From contig NBML01000009.1 of NCBI GenBank assembly GCA_002085465.1, positions 1 to 23,427 on the forward strand: a DNA stretch of 23,427 nucleotides. The letters are read 5' to 3'. Made by a program: the position numbers and the translations under genes. The stretch is from Desulfobacteraceae bacterium 4572_89. Its GTDB lineage: Bacteria; Desulfobacterota; Desulfobacteria; Desulfobacterales; Desulfobacteraceae. Within the stretch, counting starts at the first letter, position 1; each line of letters starts with the position of its first letter. The notes under the pieces are model-generated. The model saw only the letters and a program-made list of their open reading frames with translations. It was not told the origin of the DNA and searched no databases. Shown piece by piece: positions 1 through 7,816 of the stretch.

Positions 1-2
1 TG

Positions 3-2069
3 GAGCTGGTGATTCTGACATTGGGGAAAATGGGCAGTCTGTGGATCACACAAAAAGATTGCCTCAAAAGCCCGGATACAGACCCTCTGCCCATGAAAGA
101 TACAGTGGGAGCCGGGGATGCCTATGCAGCCATGTCAGCTGCAGGGTGGCTTGCCGGCCTATCCTATGAAACCGTTATCTGCCTTGCCCAGGAATTTGCC
201 GGCCGCATCTGCGTTATTAAAGGAGCATTACCAAAAAACATGGAACTGGGATATGATGCAGATACGGGCGGTCAGATCAAATATGTGGTTGAATTGTGCA
301 ATGCTTTGTCCCGGGTCAAGGGAATTGGGCAGGTTGATCTGTTTACACGGCTGATCAAGGATAAATCCTATTCCAGGGACTATAGCCGTCCAATAGAACA
401 GGTCAATGATAAATTCCGCATTGTAAGAATCCAGTGCGGAGGACGTAAATATATGCGAAAAGAACTGCTCTGGCCTTTTATGGATGAATTTGCGGACAAG
501 ACCATTAAATTTATCCAGCAGGACAATAAAGTTCCTGACCTTGTGCATGGCCATTATCCAGATGCAGGCTATGTCACCCGGGAGCTGGCCAGATTTTTTG
601 GAATCCCCCTTGTCTATACAGGACATTCCCTGGGGCGGTCCAAAAAAGAACAATTGCTCAAGGATGGGGTTAATATTGACGACATCAATAAAAAACTGAA
701 AATCGACCACAGAATCAAGATGGAGGAATTAATTCTCAAACATGCTGACATGGTTATAACCAGCACCAACCAGGAGATTGAAGGACAGTACGGATTATAC
801 CGTTCCAGGACCCTGCCCTCATACATGGTGATTCCCCCGGGACTCAACCTTGAAAAATTCCACCCATATTACCATGACACCTTTTCCACCGAAGAAGAAA
901 AACAAAATGCATTATTTGCCAGGGCTTCCATTTCCCAGGAACTGGAACGATTTTTCCAGCACCCTGACAGACCCCTCATCCTTGCCCTGAGCCGGCCTGA
1001 TAAAAGAAAAAACATCCAGGGCCTGGTAAAAGCCTATGGTGAGGATAATGACCTTCAGGCCATGGCCAACCTGGCTGTTTTTGCAGGTATCCGCAAGGAT
1101 ATTTCCAAAAAATCCGACAATGAGCGGGATGTTCTGACCCAGATGCTGCTCCTCATGGATAAATATAATTTGTACGGAAAAATGGCCATTCCCAAGAAAC
1201 ATGATTTTGAGCATGAAGTACCGGAACTTTACCGGATAGCAGCAAAAAAAAGGGGAGTATTTGTCAACCCTGCTCTGACAGAGCCCTTTGGCCTGACCCT
1301 TCTTGAATCCCTTGCCTGTGGTCTGCCCATTGTTGCCACCCATGACGGCGGGCCAAAGGATATTGTTGCAAACTGCCAGAGTGGCATCCTGGTTGACCCC
1401 AAGGATAATTCAGCAATTACAAAAGCGATTAAGGATATCATTGCCAACCAGGACCTTTGGAATGAACATTCGAAAAACGGCATCATTAAAACCAGAAAAC
1501 ACTATACCTGGGAAAGCCATGTCAAAACCTATACCAAGGCTGTACAGCTCCTTTGCCGGAAAGATGAGAAATCAACCATCAAGGTCAGAAAACCCAAACA
1601 CAGTATTGGACGGAGGCTTGTAAAACTGGATCACATGGTTATTACTGATATTGATAACACCCTGCTGGGCGGGGATAAAAAAGATATCGCCAGTCTGATG
1701 AATCTGCTGGAACAACACCATGAAGATCTGGGCTTTGGTGTAGCCACGGGCAGATACTTTGAATCTGCAAGGGATGTCTTAAAAACCCATGGAATAAAAA
1801 CGCCGGATATTATCATCTCCTGCGTGGGCAGCCAGATCAGTTACGGCAAATCCTTTTATCATGACAAGGGATGGGAAACCCATATTTCAAAAAAATGGAA
1901 CCCCGGCCTCATGGCAGCACGCCTGAAGGAAATCGATTATATCCGCCTCCAGGAAGACCAGTTTCAAAGACCTTATAAACTCAGCTATTATATGGAACCG
2001 GGAAAGGACCGTCTGGCCCGGATTCACCATGTACTGACCAGAAAGATAATTCCTTTGCCAGGGGAATAA
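3..2069 (+). CDS. Chimeric PfkB kinase C-terminus fused to sucrose-phosphate synthase, with truncated HAD domain
   Basis: The reading frame is open to the left edge, so the 5' end is missing. The first ~76 residues are the end of a PfkB-family sugar kinase: the DTVGAGDAYA motif (GAGD catalytic loop, residues 34-37 counted from the GTG at 9) and the closing helix ending CVIKGALPKN. Without a stop it becomes sucrose-phosphate synthase (GT-B, UDP-glucose plus fructose-6-P to sucrose-6-P) at MELGYDADTGGQ. Synthase hallmarks follow: RPDKRKNIQGL, TEPFGLTLLESLACG (E-x7-E) and HDGGPKDIV. A C-terminal sucrose-phosphatase-like HAD domain begins with DIDNT (D547, D549) and has ATGR, but stops before the lysine and GDxxND motifs. 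The synthase lacks the usual N-terminal strand (HGLxR). The kinase is probably a fructokinase, judging by its neighbours. The chimera may be inactive or an assembly product. Confidence 0.85.
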   Translation, partial: ELVILTLGKMGSLWITQKDCLKSPDTDPLPMKDTVGAGDAYAAMSAAGWLAGLSYETVICLAQEFAGRICVIKGALPKNMELGYDADTGGQIKYVVELCNALSRVKGIGQVDLFTRLIKDKSYSRDYSRPIEQVNDKFRIVRIQCGGRKYMRKELLWPFMDEFADKTIKFIQQDNKVPDLVHGHYPDAGYVTRELARFFGIPLVYTGHSLGRSKKEQLLKDGVNIDDINKKLKIDHRIKMEELILKHADMVITSTNQEIEGQYGLYRSRTLPSYMVIPPGLNLEKFHPYYHDTFSTEEEKQNALFARASISQELERFFQHPDRPLILALSRPDKRKNIQGLVKAYGEDNDLQAMANLAVFAGIRKDISKKSDNERDVLTQMLLLMDKYNLYGKMAIPKKHDFEHEVPELYRIAAKKRGVFVNPALTEPFGLTLLESLACGLPIVATHDGGPKDIVANCQSGILVDPKDNSAITKAIKDIIANQDLWNEHSKNGIIKTRKHYTWESHVKTYTKAVQLLCRKDEKSTIKVRKPKHSIGRRLVKLDHMVITDIDNTLLGGDKKDIASLMNLLEQHHEDLGFGVATGRYFESARDVLKTHGIKTPDIIISCVGSQISYGKSFYHDKGWETHISKKWNPGLMAARLKEIDYIRLQEDQFQRPYKLSYYMEPGKDRLARIHHVLTRKIIPLPGE

Positions 2070-2116
2070 TTGAAGGAATTTCCCATTATAATTTTATCCA
2101 TCATCCAAAGGGGTAA
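2048..2116 (+). pseudogene. Out-of-frame C-terminal remnant of the sucrose synthase HAD domain
   Basis: In the frame one step from the chimeric ORF, codons from about 2048 read NSFARGIIEGISHYNF and end at a TAA at 2114-2116. This resembles the usual C-terminal tail of bacterial sucrose-phosphate synthases (AxGIxEGxxHYxF). Its stop lies two bases before the ATG of the phosphorylase, where the original gene should have ended. The tail therefore looks genuine. The phosphatase core between IHHVLTR and this tail is missing, and the loss shifted the frame. The family comparison is from memory. Confidence 0.6.
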
Positions 2117-2118
2117 AC

Positions 2119-3567
2119 ATGGCATTAAAAAACAAAATTCAGTTGATTACCTATCCAGACAGCCTGGGTGCCAATCTTCCTGAGCTGCACTATGTGCTTC
2201 GAAAACACTTTTTCAAGGCAATCAAAGGGGTTCATCTGCTGCCTTTTTATCCCTCCTCCTCGGACCGGGGATTTGCCCCCAAAACCTATGATGAAGTGGA
2301 CCCTGCCTTTGGCACCTGGAATGATGTTCAAAAAATTGGACAGGATTTTGACCTGATCCTTGATTTCATGGTCAACCATATCTCCAGACAGTCTGTTTTT
2401 TTCCAGGACTATATAGAGAAAGGCCCTGACAGCGAATATGCTGACATGTTCCTGACTTTTGATAAAATCGCACCCAATGGTAATGTTTCCGAAGAAGATC
2501 TGGCAAAGGTTTATACCAGGAAACCCCGTCCGCCCTTCCAGCAGCTGGAGCGGCCCAACGGCGCCCTGGAAAAAATATGGTGCACCTTTGATTATGAACA
2601 GATTGATCTGGACTATAACTCACCCAAAACCAGGGAGGTGATGCGGACATTCCTCATCCGCCTGGCCAGGAACCATCCCAAGATGATCCGTCTGGATGCA
2701 ATTGCCTATACCACAATGAAACTGGGTACCAATTGTTTTTTCCTGGAACCTGATATCTGGGAGCTTTTGGAATGGTTTGACGATTATGCCTCTGCCTTTG
2801 ACACGGAAATCCTTCCGGAAATACATGAACACTACACCTATCAGTTCAGATTGGCGGAAAAAGGCTATTGGTGCTATGATTTTTCCCTGCCCATGCTGGT
2901 ACTCCACTCCCTTTACATAAAAACAACAAGGCGGTTGAAATCATGGCTGAACAAATGCCCCCGAAAGCAGATCACCACCCTGGACACCCATGACGGCATA
3001 GGAGTTGTGGATGTAGCAGAGCTGTTAAACCAGAAGGAAATTGATCAGACCATTGAGGTGCTTTATAAAAAAGGCTCCAATATAAAAAAAATCTATTCCG
3101 GTCCTGAATACCAGAACCTGGATGTCTACCAGGTCAACTGCACCTATTATTCTGCCCTGGGATGCGATGACGACGCATATATCACTGCAAGAACAATCCA
3201 GTTTTTTGCGCCTGGAATCCCCCAGGTGTATTATGTGGGCCTTCTGGCCGGAGAAAATGATATTGAACTTGTGGAAAAAACAAAACTTGGCAGAAACATC
3301 AACCGCCACAATTATACCCTGGAAGAGATCAAACAAGACATTAAAAAACCAGTGGTGCAGCGGCTGCTGAGGCTGATGGAATTTAGAAACTCCTATCCAG
3401 CCTTTAATGGCGAATTTACTCTTATGAAATCCGATGACAAATCATTAATATTGGAATGGGACAATAAACAATACAATGCCACTGCATACATAAACGTGGA
3501 AACCCATACCACCCAGATTACCTATACAGATCCCGTGGCCTCCAGGGTGGTGGATTTTATTGTCTAA
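2119..3567 (+). CDS. sucP: Sucrose phosphorylase (GH13_18)
   Basis: 482 residues, the usual length for sucrose phosphorylase, which converts sucrose plus phosphate to glucose-1-phosphate and fructose in the cytoplasm. The TIM-barrel signature starts at once (QLITYPDSLGANLPELH). VHLLPFYPSSSDRGFAP and DFMVNHISRQS follow. The expected catalytic residues are D193 in IRLDAIAY (nucleophile), E234 in LPEIHEHY (acid/base) and D292 in TLDTHDGIG (transition state). The acceptor-site region YYVGLLAGENDIEL and GRNINRHNY match the lactic-acid-bacterial sucrose enzymes closely. That argues against the related glucosylglycerate or sucrose-6-phosphate phosphorylases, though substrate is still inferred. AAAGGGG precedes the ATG. 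It follows the sucrose synthase remnant directly and probably shares its mRNA. The convergent neighbour ends 6 bases away. Confidence 0.93.
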   Translation: MALKNKIQLITYPDSLGANLPELHYVLRKHFFKAIKGVHLLPFYPSSSDRGFAPKTYDEVDPAFGTWNDVQKIGQDFDLILDFMVNHISRQSVFFQDYIEKGPDSEYADMFLTFDKIAPNGNVSEEDLAKVYTRKPRPPFQQLERPNGALEKIWCTFDYEQIDLDYNSPKTREVMRTFLIRLARNHPKMIRLDAIAYTTMKLGTNCFFLEPDIWELLEWFDDYASAFDTEILPEIHEHYTYQFRLAEKGYWCYDFSLPMLVLHSLYIKTTRRLKSWLNKCPRKQITTLDTHDGIGVVDVAELLNQKEIDQTIEVLYKKGSNIKKIYSGPEYQNLDVYQVNCTYYSALGCDDDAYITARTIQFFAPGIPQVYYVGLLAGENDIELVEKTKLGRNINRHNYTLEEIKQDIKKPVVQRLLRLMEFRNSYPAFNGEFTLMKSDDKSLILEWDNKQYNATAYINVETHTTQITYTDPVASRVVDFIV

Positions 3568-3573
3568 GATTAA

Positions 3574-5748
3574 TTAAGCCTGTTTAAGCCTGTAATTGGG
3601 CTTTTGAAACACCTCTATCTTTTCCTGGCAAAGGGTCTGTTTCCGGATACGCACAGCCTTAATCCTTGCCTTTTCAACATTATCCATGGGAATCCTGTTT
3701 TTCAGATACCAGTCATCTGGATTACTTATAAACCGAATTAGTTCCTGTTCAGCCTCCTGTGCATTGTGACAGGATTTAATAAGGCAGGGGGTAAAGGCTG
3801 GTCCGTATTTTCTCCGGGCAATTTTATCTGTCTGTTTCTGGGCATCTTTCCATAAATTATCCGGATCCAGAAGGATAATGGGGGCCAGGGGATTTTCATG
3901 GATTTTCATGGTGGTAATGGTGATGGCCAGCTCTTCAGCACTACCATACCCTCCTGTATTGACAATGGGCAGGTTGCTTAATTTCTGGAGGTGATCCTGG
4001 CGGGCAAGGCGCAGCCCTTCCCTGTATTTGATCAGCCCGTCACAGGTGGTCAGGGATGCCTGGTGCTCACCTTCCAGGTCAATGGCAATGCCCACACTCA
4101 TGATATTATGCTGTCTTGCCAGGTCATTGGCGTCTTTCATCAGCCCTGGCCCGCCGCCGTGGACAATCCCCATCTCGTCCCCCAGGCGGATGGCAAGCCT
4201 GTTGATGAGATCAATGGTCAATTTATTATCAGCTTCCTGGGTATGGGACCCGTAAAAGGCAAACCAATACCTGACCCTGTCAAACCGTTCCCTGTCATCG
4301 GGCTCCATGAAACAGCCATGGTAAAAACTATATAATTTGTCCGTAGGGGAGTCATAGTGTAAAAATTCACATTCTGAATGACCCGCATGGGTGAGTTTAA
4401 TCATTTTTTTTATATAAACATCTTCAAAGGAGGGATTATTCATATTAATCAAAAAAGTCCGAAGCCCGCTCCGTTTTAGTGCATCAATGACTTCAAGGGC
4501 AGGAAAACTATTTCCTATAAACACCCTGGAATTCACCCCTCCCAGTACAGAAAGTTTTTCCAGGGTTTCCTGAAATTTAAAGTCTGTTACATCTGGCAGG
4601 TTTAAGCGGGTTTTTCGAAACGTACTTTGAAGCAAGGCATTCTTAATTATTTCAAGCTGTGCCTCTCCATTTGGATCCAGGGCCTGGGGAATCTGAATAA
4701 AATTCCCCTTGTTAAGAATCATGCCCAGGGAATTTAAACCAATGGTGGTGAAAAGATTGGCAACCTCGGCATTGGTCAGAAGATCACAGAGTCTGTAGCC
4801 CTCCTTGACCTTTTGTTTTTCCAGGGGAACGGTCAAGGGATTCCTGGTTCTGAAAAACCGAATCCTGATCCTGATCTTATTTATAGGGACTGGCCTGTCA
4901 CCAAAATGAAAAAGTTCCACCTGTCGGTCCCTGAAGGTCCTGAAGGGATCCAGGACCCGGGCCGGCAAATGTTCGATCTTCTGGTCATGGGGCTGGGTTA
5001 CTGCATCAACAATCCCATAAATATCACCCAGGGAGATCTTGATGGCACCCACAAAAAGCTCCCCAGGATTAAGCATGGAGGTATCAAGGTCCAGGGGCAT
5101 CCTTGACCGGATGGTGTTCAGGGCACTTCTTCCTTTTTTGATCACGGCATTGATACTGGAAGGGTTCATGGCATCAGGTTCAAAACAATATTGATAGGGC
5201 TCCAGCTCCATGCTGATATAATCGCAGGTCTTGCCCGTGTCTGGATTTTTTTCCCGGCAGATCTCAAATCCTTCATAATACCCTTTTCCCATGCGCCGGC
5301 CCACAAAAAGCCGCTTGTGAAGATAATGGCGCACATCCTTAATTCTCAAGTCAGGATCCATGACCACCAGACGTCCGATCTCATCCCCTTTTTTAAACAG
5401 GTCCAGGGCATTTCCCAGCAAAGGATTCAGATTCTGGATCTGGCCGTCCAGGAAAATATCTGATTTTTCAATGGTTGGAATTTTGCCGGGAGTCAGCTGG
5501 TCTGTCTTAATTCCGATCTGGGCATTTCCACTCCTTCCCGAGAAAAAAAAAGGCTTACCTTCTTTGATTGCCCCGCATATATAGTCAGATACAAAGGGAA
5601 ATACAAACTCGGCCGTTAACAGCTTATTGTCTTTCTTCCTGCCGTGAATAACATTGATATGACCGTCCGGACTGATGATCTGAGATATTTCCATGGCAAT
5701 GTCTTTCTTAAGGGTAAACTTATCTGGCAGGCCTCTGCCATTGTGCAA
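3574..5748 (-). CDS. Large protein with C-terminal LOG-like Rossmann domain, function unknown
   Basis: 724 residues from a TTG start at 5748 with AGGA 7 bases upstream; an ATG at 5694 (MEISQII) is the alternative. The last ~230 residues form a LOG/lysine-decarboxylase-like Rossmann domain: WFAFYGSHT, then HGGGPGLMKDAN near residue 530, then NTGGYGSAEELAIT near residue 600. LOG cytokinin-activating phosphoribohydrolases carry PGGxGTxxE there; here Pro is Asn and Thr is Ser, so activity may differ. The first ~480 residues match no family I recognise. They include an RIRIRFFRTRNP basic stretch and a second Rossmann-like stretch (GGVNSRVFIGNSFPALEVIDAL). No signal peptide or membrane segment is seen. 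It lies 141 bases behind the FAD enzyme and could be co-transcribed with it. A nucleotide-binding role is inference. Confidence 0.8.
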   Translation of the reverse strand: MHNGRGLPDKFTLKKDIAMEISQIISPDGHINVIHGRKKDNKLLTAEFVFPFVSDYICGAIKEGKPFFFSGRSGNAQIGIKTDQLTPGKIPTIEKSDIFLDGQIQNLNPLLGNALDLFKKGDEIGRLVVMDPDLRIKDVRHYLHKRLFVGRRMGKGYYEGFEICREKNPDTGKTCDYISMELEPYQYCFEPDAMNPSSINAVIKKGRSALNTIRSRMPLDLDTSMLNPGELFVGAIKISLGDIYGIVDAVTQPHDQKIEHLPARVLDPFRTFRDRQVELFHFGDRPVPINKIRIRIRFFRTRNPLTVPLEKQKVKEGYRLCDLLTNAEVANLFTTIGLNSLGMILNKGNFIQIPQALDPNGEAQLEIIKNALLQSTFRKTRLNLPDVTDFKFQETLEKLSVLGGVNSRVFIGNSFPALEVIDALKRSGLRTFLINMNNPSFEDVYIKKMIKLTHAGHSECEFLHYDSPTDKLYSFYHGCFMEPDDRERFDRVRYWFAFYGSHTQEADNKLTIDLINRLAIRLGDEMGIVHGGGPGLMKDANDLARQHNIMSVGIAIDLEGEHQASLTTCDGLIKYREGLRLARQDHLQKLSNLPIVNTGGYGSAEELAITITTMKIHENPLAPIILLDPDNLWKDAQKQTDKIARRKYGPAFTPCLIKSCHNAQEAEQELIRFISNPDDWYLKNRIPMDNVEKARIKAVRIRKQTLCQEKIEVFQKPNYRLKQA

Positions 5749-5889
5749 ACCATTTTCCTGAAGAATAAAGCAGATGCCTTTCCCGAGTCAAGGCCCTGGG
5801 AACTATTTTTTCCCGCCGGCCCAGAATTTGACTGGATATACATACACGATTTACAAGCCCCGGCAGGATATGCTTTTGATAAAATCCCA

Positions 5890-7593
5890 TTATAACCCCA
5901 ACCCCCCGGGATTCATTATGTTCCCGGGGTCCAGATGGGCCTTTACAGCCCTGAGGATGCCCATCTGTTCTTGACCCAGATGCCTTTCCATCCAGGGGGC
6001 CATCATCCTTCCCACCCCGTGGTGATGGCTCAAAGAGCCGCCAGCTGTCTCTATACAGTCTATAATGGACTGCTGATAGGCCCTGAAAGCTTCCACATCC
6101 GGCATTTTAACAATAAAAATAAAATACAGATTAGTGCCCTGGGCATAAAAATGGGATGCATGGGTCATGCATATGGTATGAGGATTTGCCTTGACCGTAC
6201 TTCTCACCTTTTTGTGCAGATCGTGGAAGTTTTCCCAGGTAACTGAACATTCCAATGTATCAATTAACACACCATAATCGTTTAAAGCATCCCTCATATA
6301 GGGATCTGAAAACCGCCCCTTGTACCATTTTTTCATGGGATATCCGGTTAGGTAGAGCCCCTTTTCCTGTTTGCAGATTTTTTTCACCTGGCGAAAAACA
6401 TTGCTGGAAAAAAATTTTTCCCCGTCACACTGGCCCATGACCAGGCATTTTTTCCCTTTCTTCATACCCTTAATTTCCAGAAACCTGTCGCCTATTCCTC
6501 CCTCAAGCCCGTACATCTGCATTGCCACATCTGTTTCTTCGGGATCAGATACCCTCAGGATGGATGGCATGCCAAACCGCCCCTGGCTGACTTTTCTCAG
6601 GGCAGTAACACCCGACTTAAAATCAGGAAACATAAAAGCAAATTGCCGGGCATTTTCAGGCATATGTTCAAACACCTTCATGGTCAGGGAAACCAGGACC
6701 CCGAAACAGCCTTCAGAACCCTTCATGATATCATTGATTTTGGGGCCTGTGGCTGCGGCTGGATAATCCTTTGTTTTAAAACTGCCTCTTGGGGTAACAT
6801 ATTCCTGGGAAATAACAAGATCTCCGGCATCACCGTAAAGTGAGGAGGCCTGGCCTGATCCCAGGGTCACCACCCACCCCCCCACGGAAGAAAACTCAAA
6901 ACTCTGGGGAAAATGACCGCCTGTATAAGGTTTTTCAGCCCCCAGTTTTTTTTGGGCATTATTCAGCAGGTACTCATAGTCAGGCCCCATCATGCCCGCC
7001 TCCACAGTTATGGTCTGATTATCTTCATTAAAGGCCACAAGTTTATTCATATGGGTGGAAAGAACAAGAGTAACCCCACCCCTGGGGCAGTCCAGACCAA
7101 AGGTTACTGAACTCCCCCCGCCATGGACATGGATGGGAATATTTCTGTCATGGCAAAGGCTGACAATCTTTTGAACATCTGATTTATTCCTTGGATGGAC
7201 AACCACGTCGCAGATCTCTTTTATGGTCTGTTTGCGCAACCTTAAAATATCTTCCATGGCTTTACCGCTGGAGTATGAAAGCCGGTCATAGGTAAGTTTG
7301 GAAAAATTTTTTCTGCCCACAATCTTTTCCAGGGCTTCAAGGTCAAATTCAGACAGGTTCACAGGCATGGTATCCGGAACCAGCCTGTTCCCAATGGTCC
7401 CCATGGTTGTAAAGTCATCATCCCCAAGATTCAATCCCTTTTGGATGACACTTAAAAATCCCTTGCTGGGGTTTTTAAATTTTCCCCTGTCTCCCCATTT
7501 AAAAATAGCGCGAAAGGAGTTTTCCAATGGAGGGGTTTGAACCCATTGGGGGTTGAAGTCAGTATTGTGTCTCTTTTTTTTATGGGAGGTCAT
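5890..7593 (-). CDS. FAD-linked oxidase, alkylglycerone-phosphate (alkyl-DHAP) synthase-like
   Basis: 567 residues. The FAD_binding_4 (VAO/PCMH) fold is clear: VVHPRNKSDVQKIV, HVHGGGSSVTFG (residues 156-166) and TVEAGMMGPDYEYLL. GGHFPQSFEFSSVGGWVVT and GPKINDIMKGSEGCFGV follow. The C-terminal SHHHGVGR (HHH at 523-525) and LDPGNIMNPG are the marks of alkyl-DHAP synthase, which swaps the acyl chain of acyl-DHAP for a fatty alcohol to make ether lipids. FPQSFEFSxxGGW is likewise closer to that family than to glycolate or D-lactate oxidases. Ether lipids are known in sulfate-reducing deltaproteobacteria, so the role is plausible, but other FAD oxidoreductases share the fold. No strong ribosome binding site precedes the ATG. 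It is read divergently from the Nudix gene. Confidence 0.85.
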   Translation of the reverse strand: MTSHKKKRHNTDFNPQWVQTPPLENSFRAIFKWGDRGKFKNPSKGFLSVIQKGLNLGDDDFTTMGTIGNRLVPDTMPVNLSEFDLEALEKIVGRKNFSKLTYDRLSYSSGKAMEDILRLRKQTIKEICDVVVHPRNKSDVQKIVSLCHDRNIPIHVHGGGSSVTFGLDCPRGGVTLVLSTHMNKLVAFNEDNQTITVEAGMMGPDYEYLLNNAQKKLGAEKPYTGGHFPQSFEFSSVGGWVVTLGSGQASSLYGDAGDLVISQEYVTPRGSFKTKDYPAAATGPKINDIMKGSEGCFGVLVSLTMKVFEHMPENARQFAFMFPDFKSGVTALRKVSQGRFGMPSILRVSDPEETDVAMQMYGLEGGIGDRFLEIKGMKKGKKCLVMGQCDGEKFFSSNVFRQVKKICKQEKGLYLTGYPMKKWYKGRFSDPYMRDALNDYGVLIDTLECSVTWENFHDLHKKVRSTVKANPHTICMTHASHFYAQGTNLYFIFIVKMPDVEAFRAYQQSIIDCIETAGGSLSHHHGVGRMMAPWMERHLGQEQMGILRAVKAHLDPGNIMNPGGLGL

Positions 7594-7617
7594 TTTTGGA
7601 AAGGTCCAGTATTTTTT

Positions 7618-7653
7618 TGAATTTGATGTTTTGAATTTGGTTTCCTGAATTTG
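7618..7653. repeat. Three direct TGAATTTG repeats at 14-base spacing
   Basis: TGAATTTG occurs exactly at 7618-7625, 7632-7639 and 7646-7653, so the start-to-start distance is 14 bases both times. The six bases between copies differ. The array lies between the candidate minus-strand promoter (7666-7694) and the start codon of the FAD enzyme at 7593, so it would be in that gene's leader. It could be a binding array for a regulator or an RNA element. Chance is possible because the region is AT-rich. Confidence 0.6.
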
Positions 7654-7665
7654 TAATATTAAAAG

Positions 7666-7694
7666 GTCATACTAATTAAAAAAAAAATAGTCAA
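7666..7694 (-). promoter_or_regulatory. Candidate sigma70 promoter for the FAD enzyme
   Basis: Reading the minus strand, TTGACT (7694-7689) is followed after 17 bases by TATGAC (7671-7666). Transcription would start near 7659 and give a leader of about 65 bases holding the TGAATTTG repeats. The -10 box matches only 4 of 6 consensus bases. Confidence 0.4.
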
Positions 7695-7749
7695 CCCGAT
7701 AACGGCCACCTAAAAATTGATGCCAGACAAATTAAATACACAGGAATCA

Positions 7750-7779
7750 TTGACAGAAAAGAATTACACCCATTATACT
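7750..7779 (+). promoter_or_regulatory. Strong sigma70-type promoter for the Nudix gene
   Basis: A perfect -35 box TTGACA (7750-7755) is separated by 18 bases from TATACT (7774-7779), 5 of 6 matches to the -10 consensus. The predicted start near 7786 leaves a leader of about 30 bases before the ATG at 7817, with a GGGAG ribosome binding site. The rest of the 7594-7816 gap is AT-rich and shows nothing else beyond the minus-strand promoter and the 14-base repeats. Confidence 0.6.
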
Positions 7780-7816
7780 TCCTGTTAATTTTTACCCAAT
7801 ATTTACGGGAGATAAA

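Noticed and set aside
228..710. Minus-strand ORF of 160 residues inside the sucrose synthase
   Set aside because: It is the antisense of clear GT-B coding sequence and shows no recognisable motif.
5644..5895. Plus-strand ORF of 83 residues opposite the start of the LOG-like gene
   Set aside because: It lacks a ribosome binding site and domain signature, and most of it is antisense to coding sequence. The 141-base gap alone does not support a gene.
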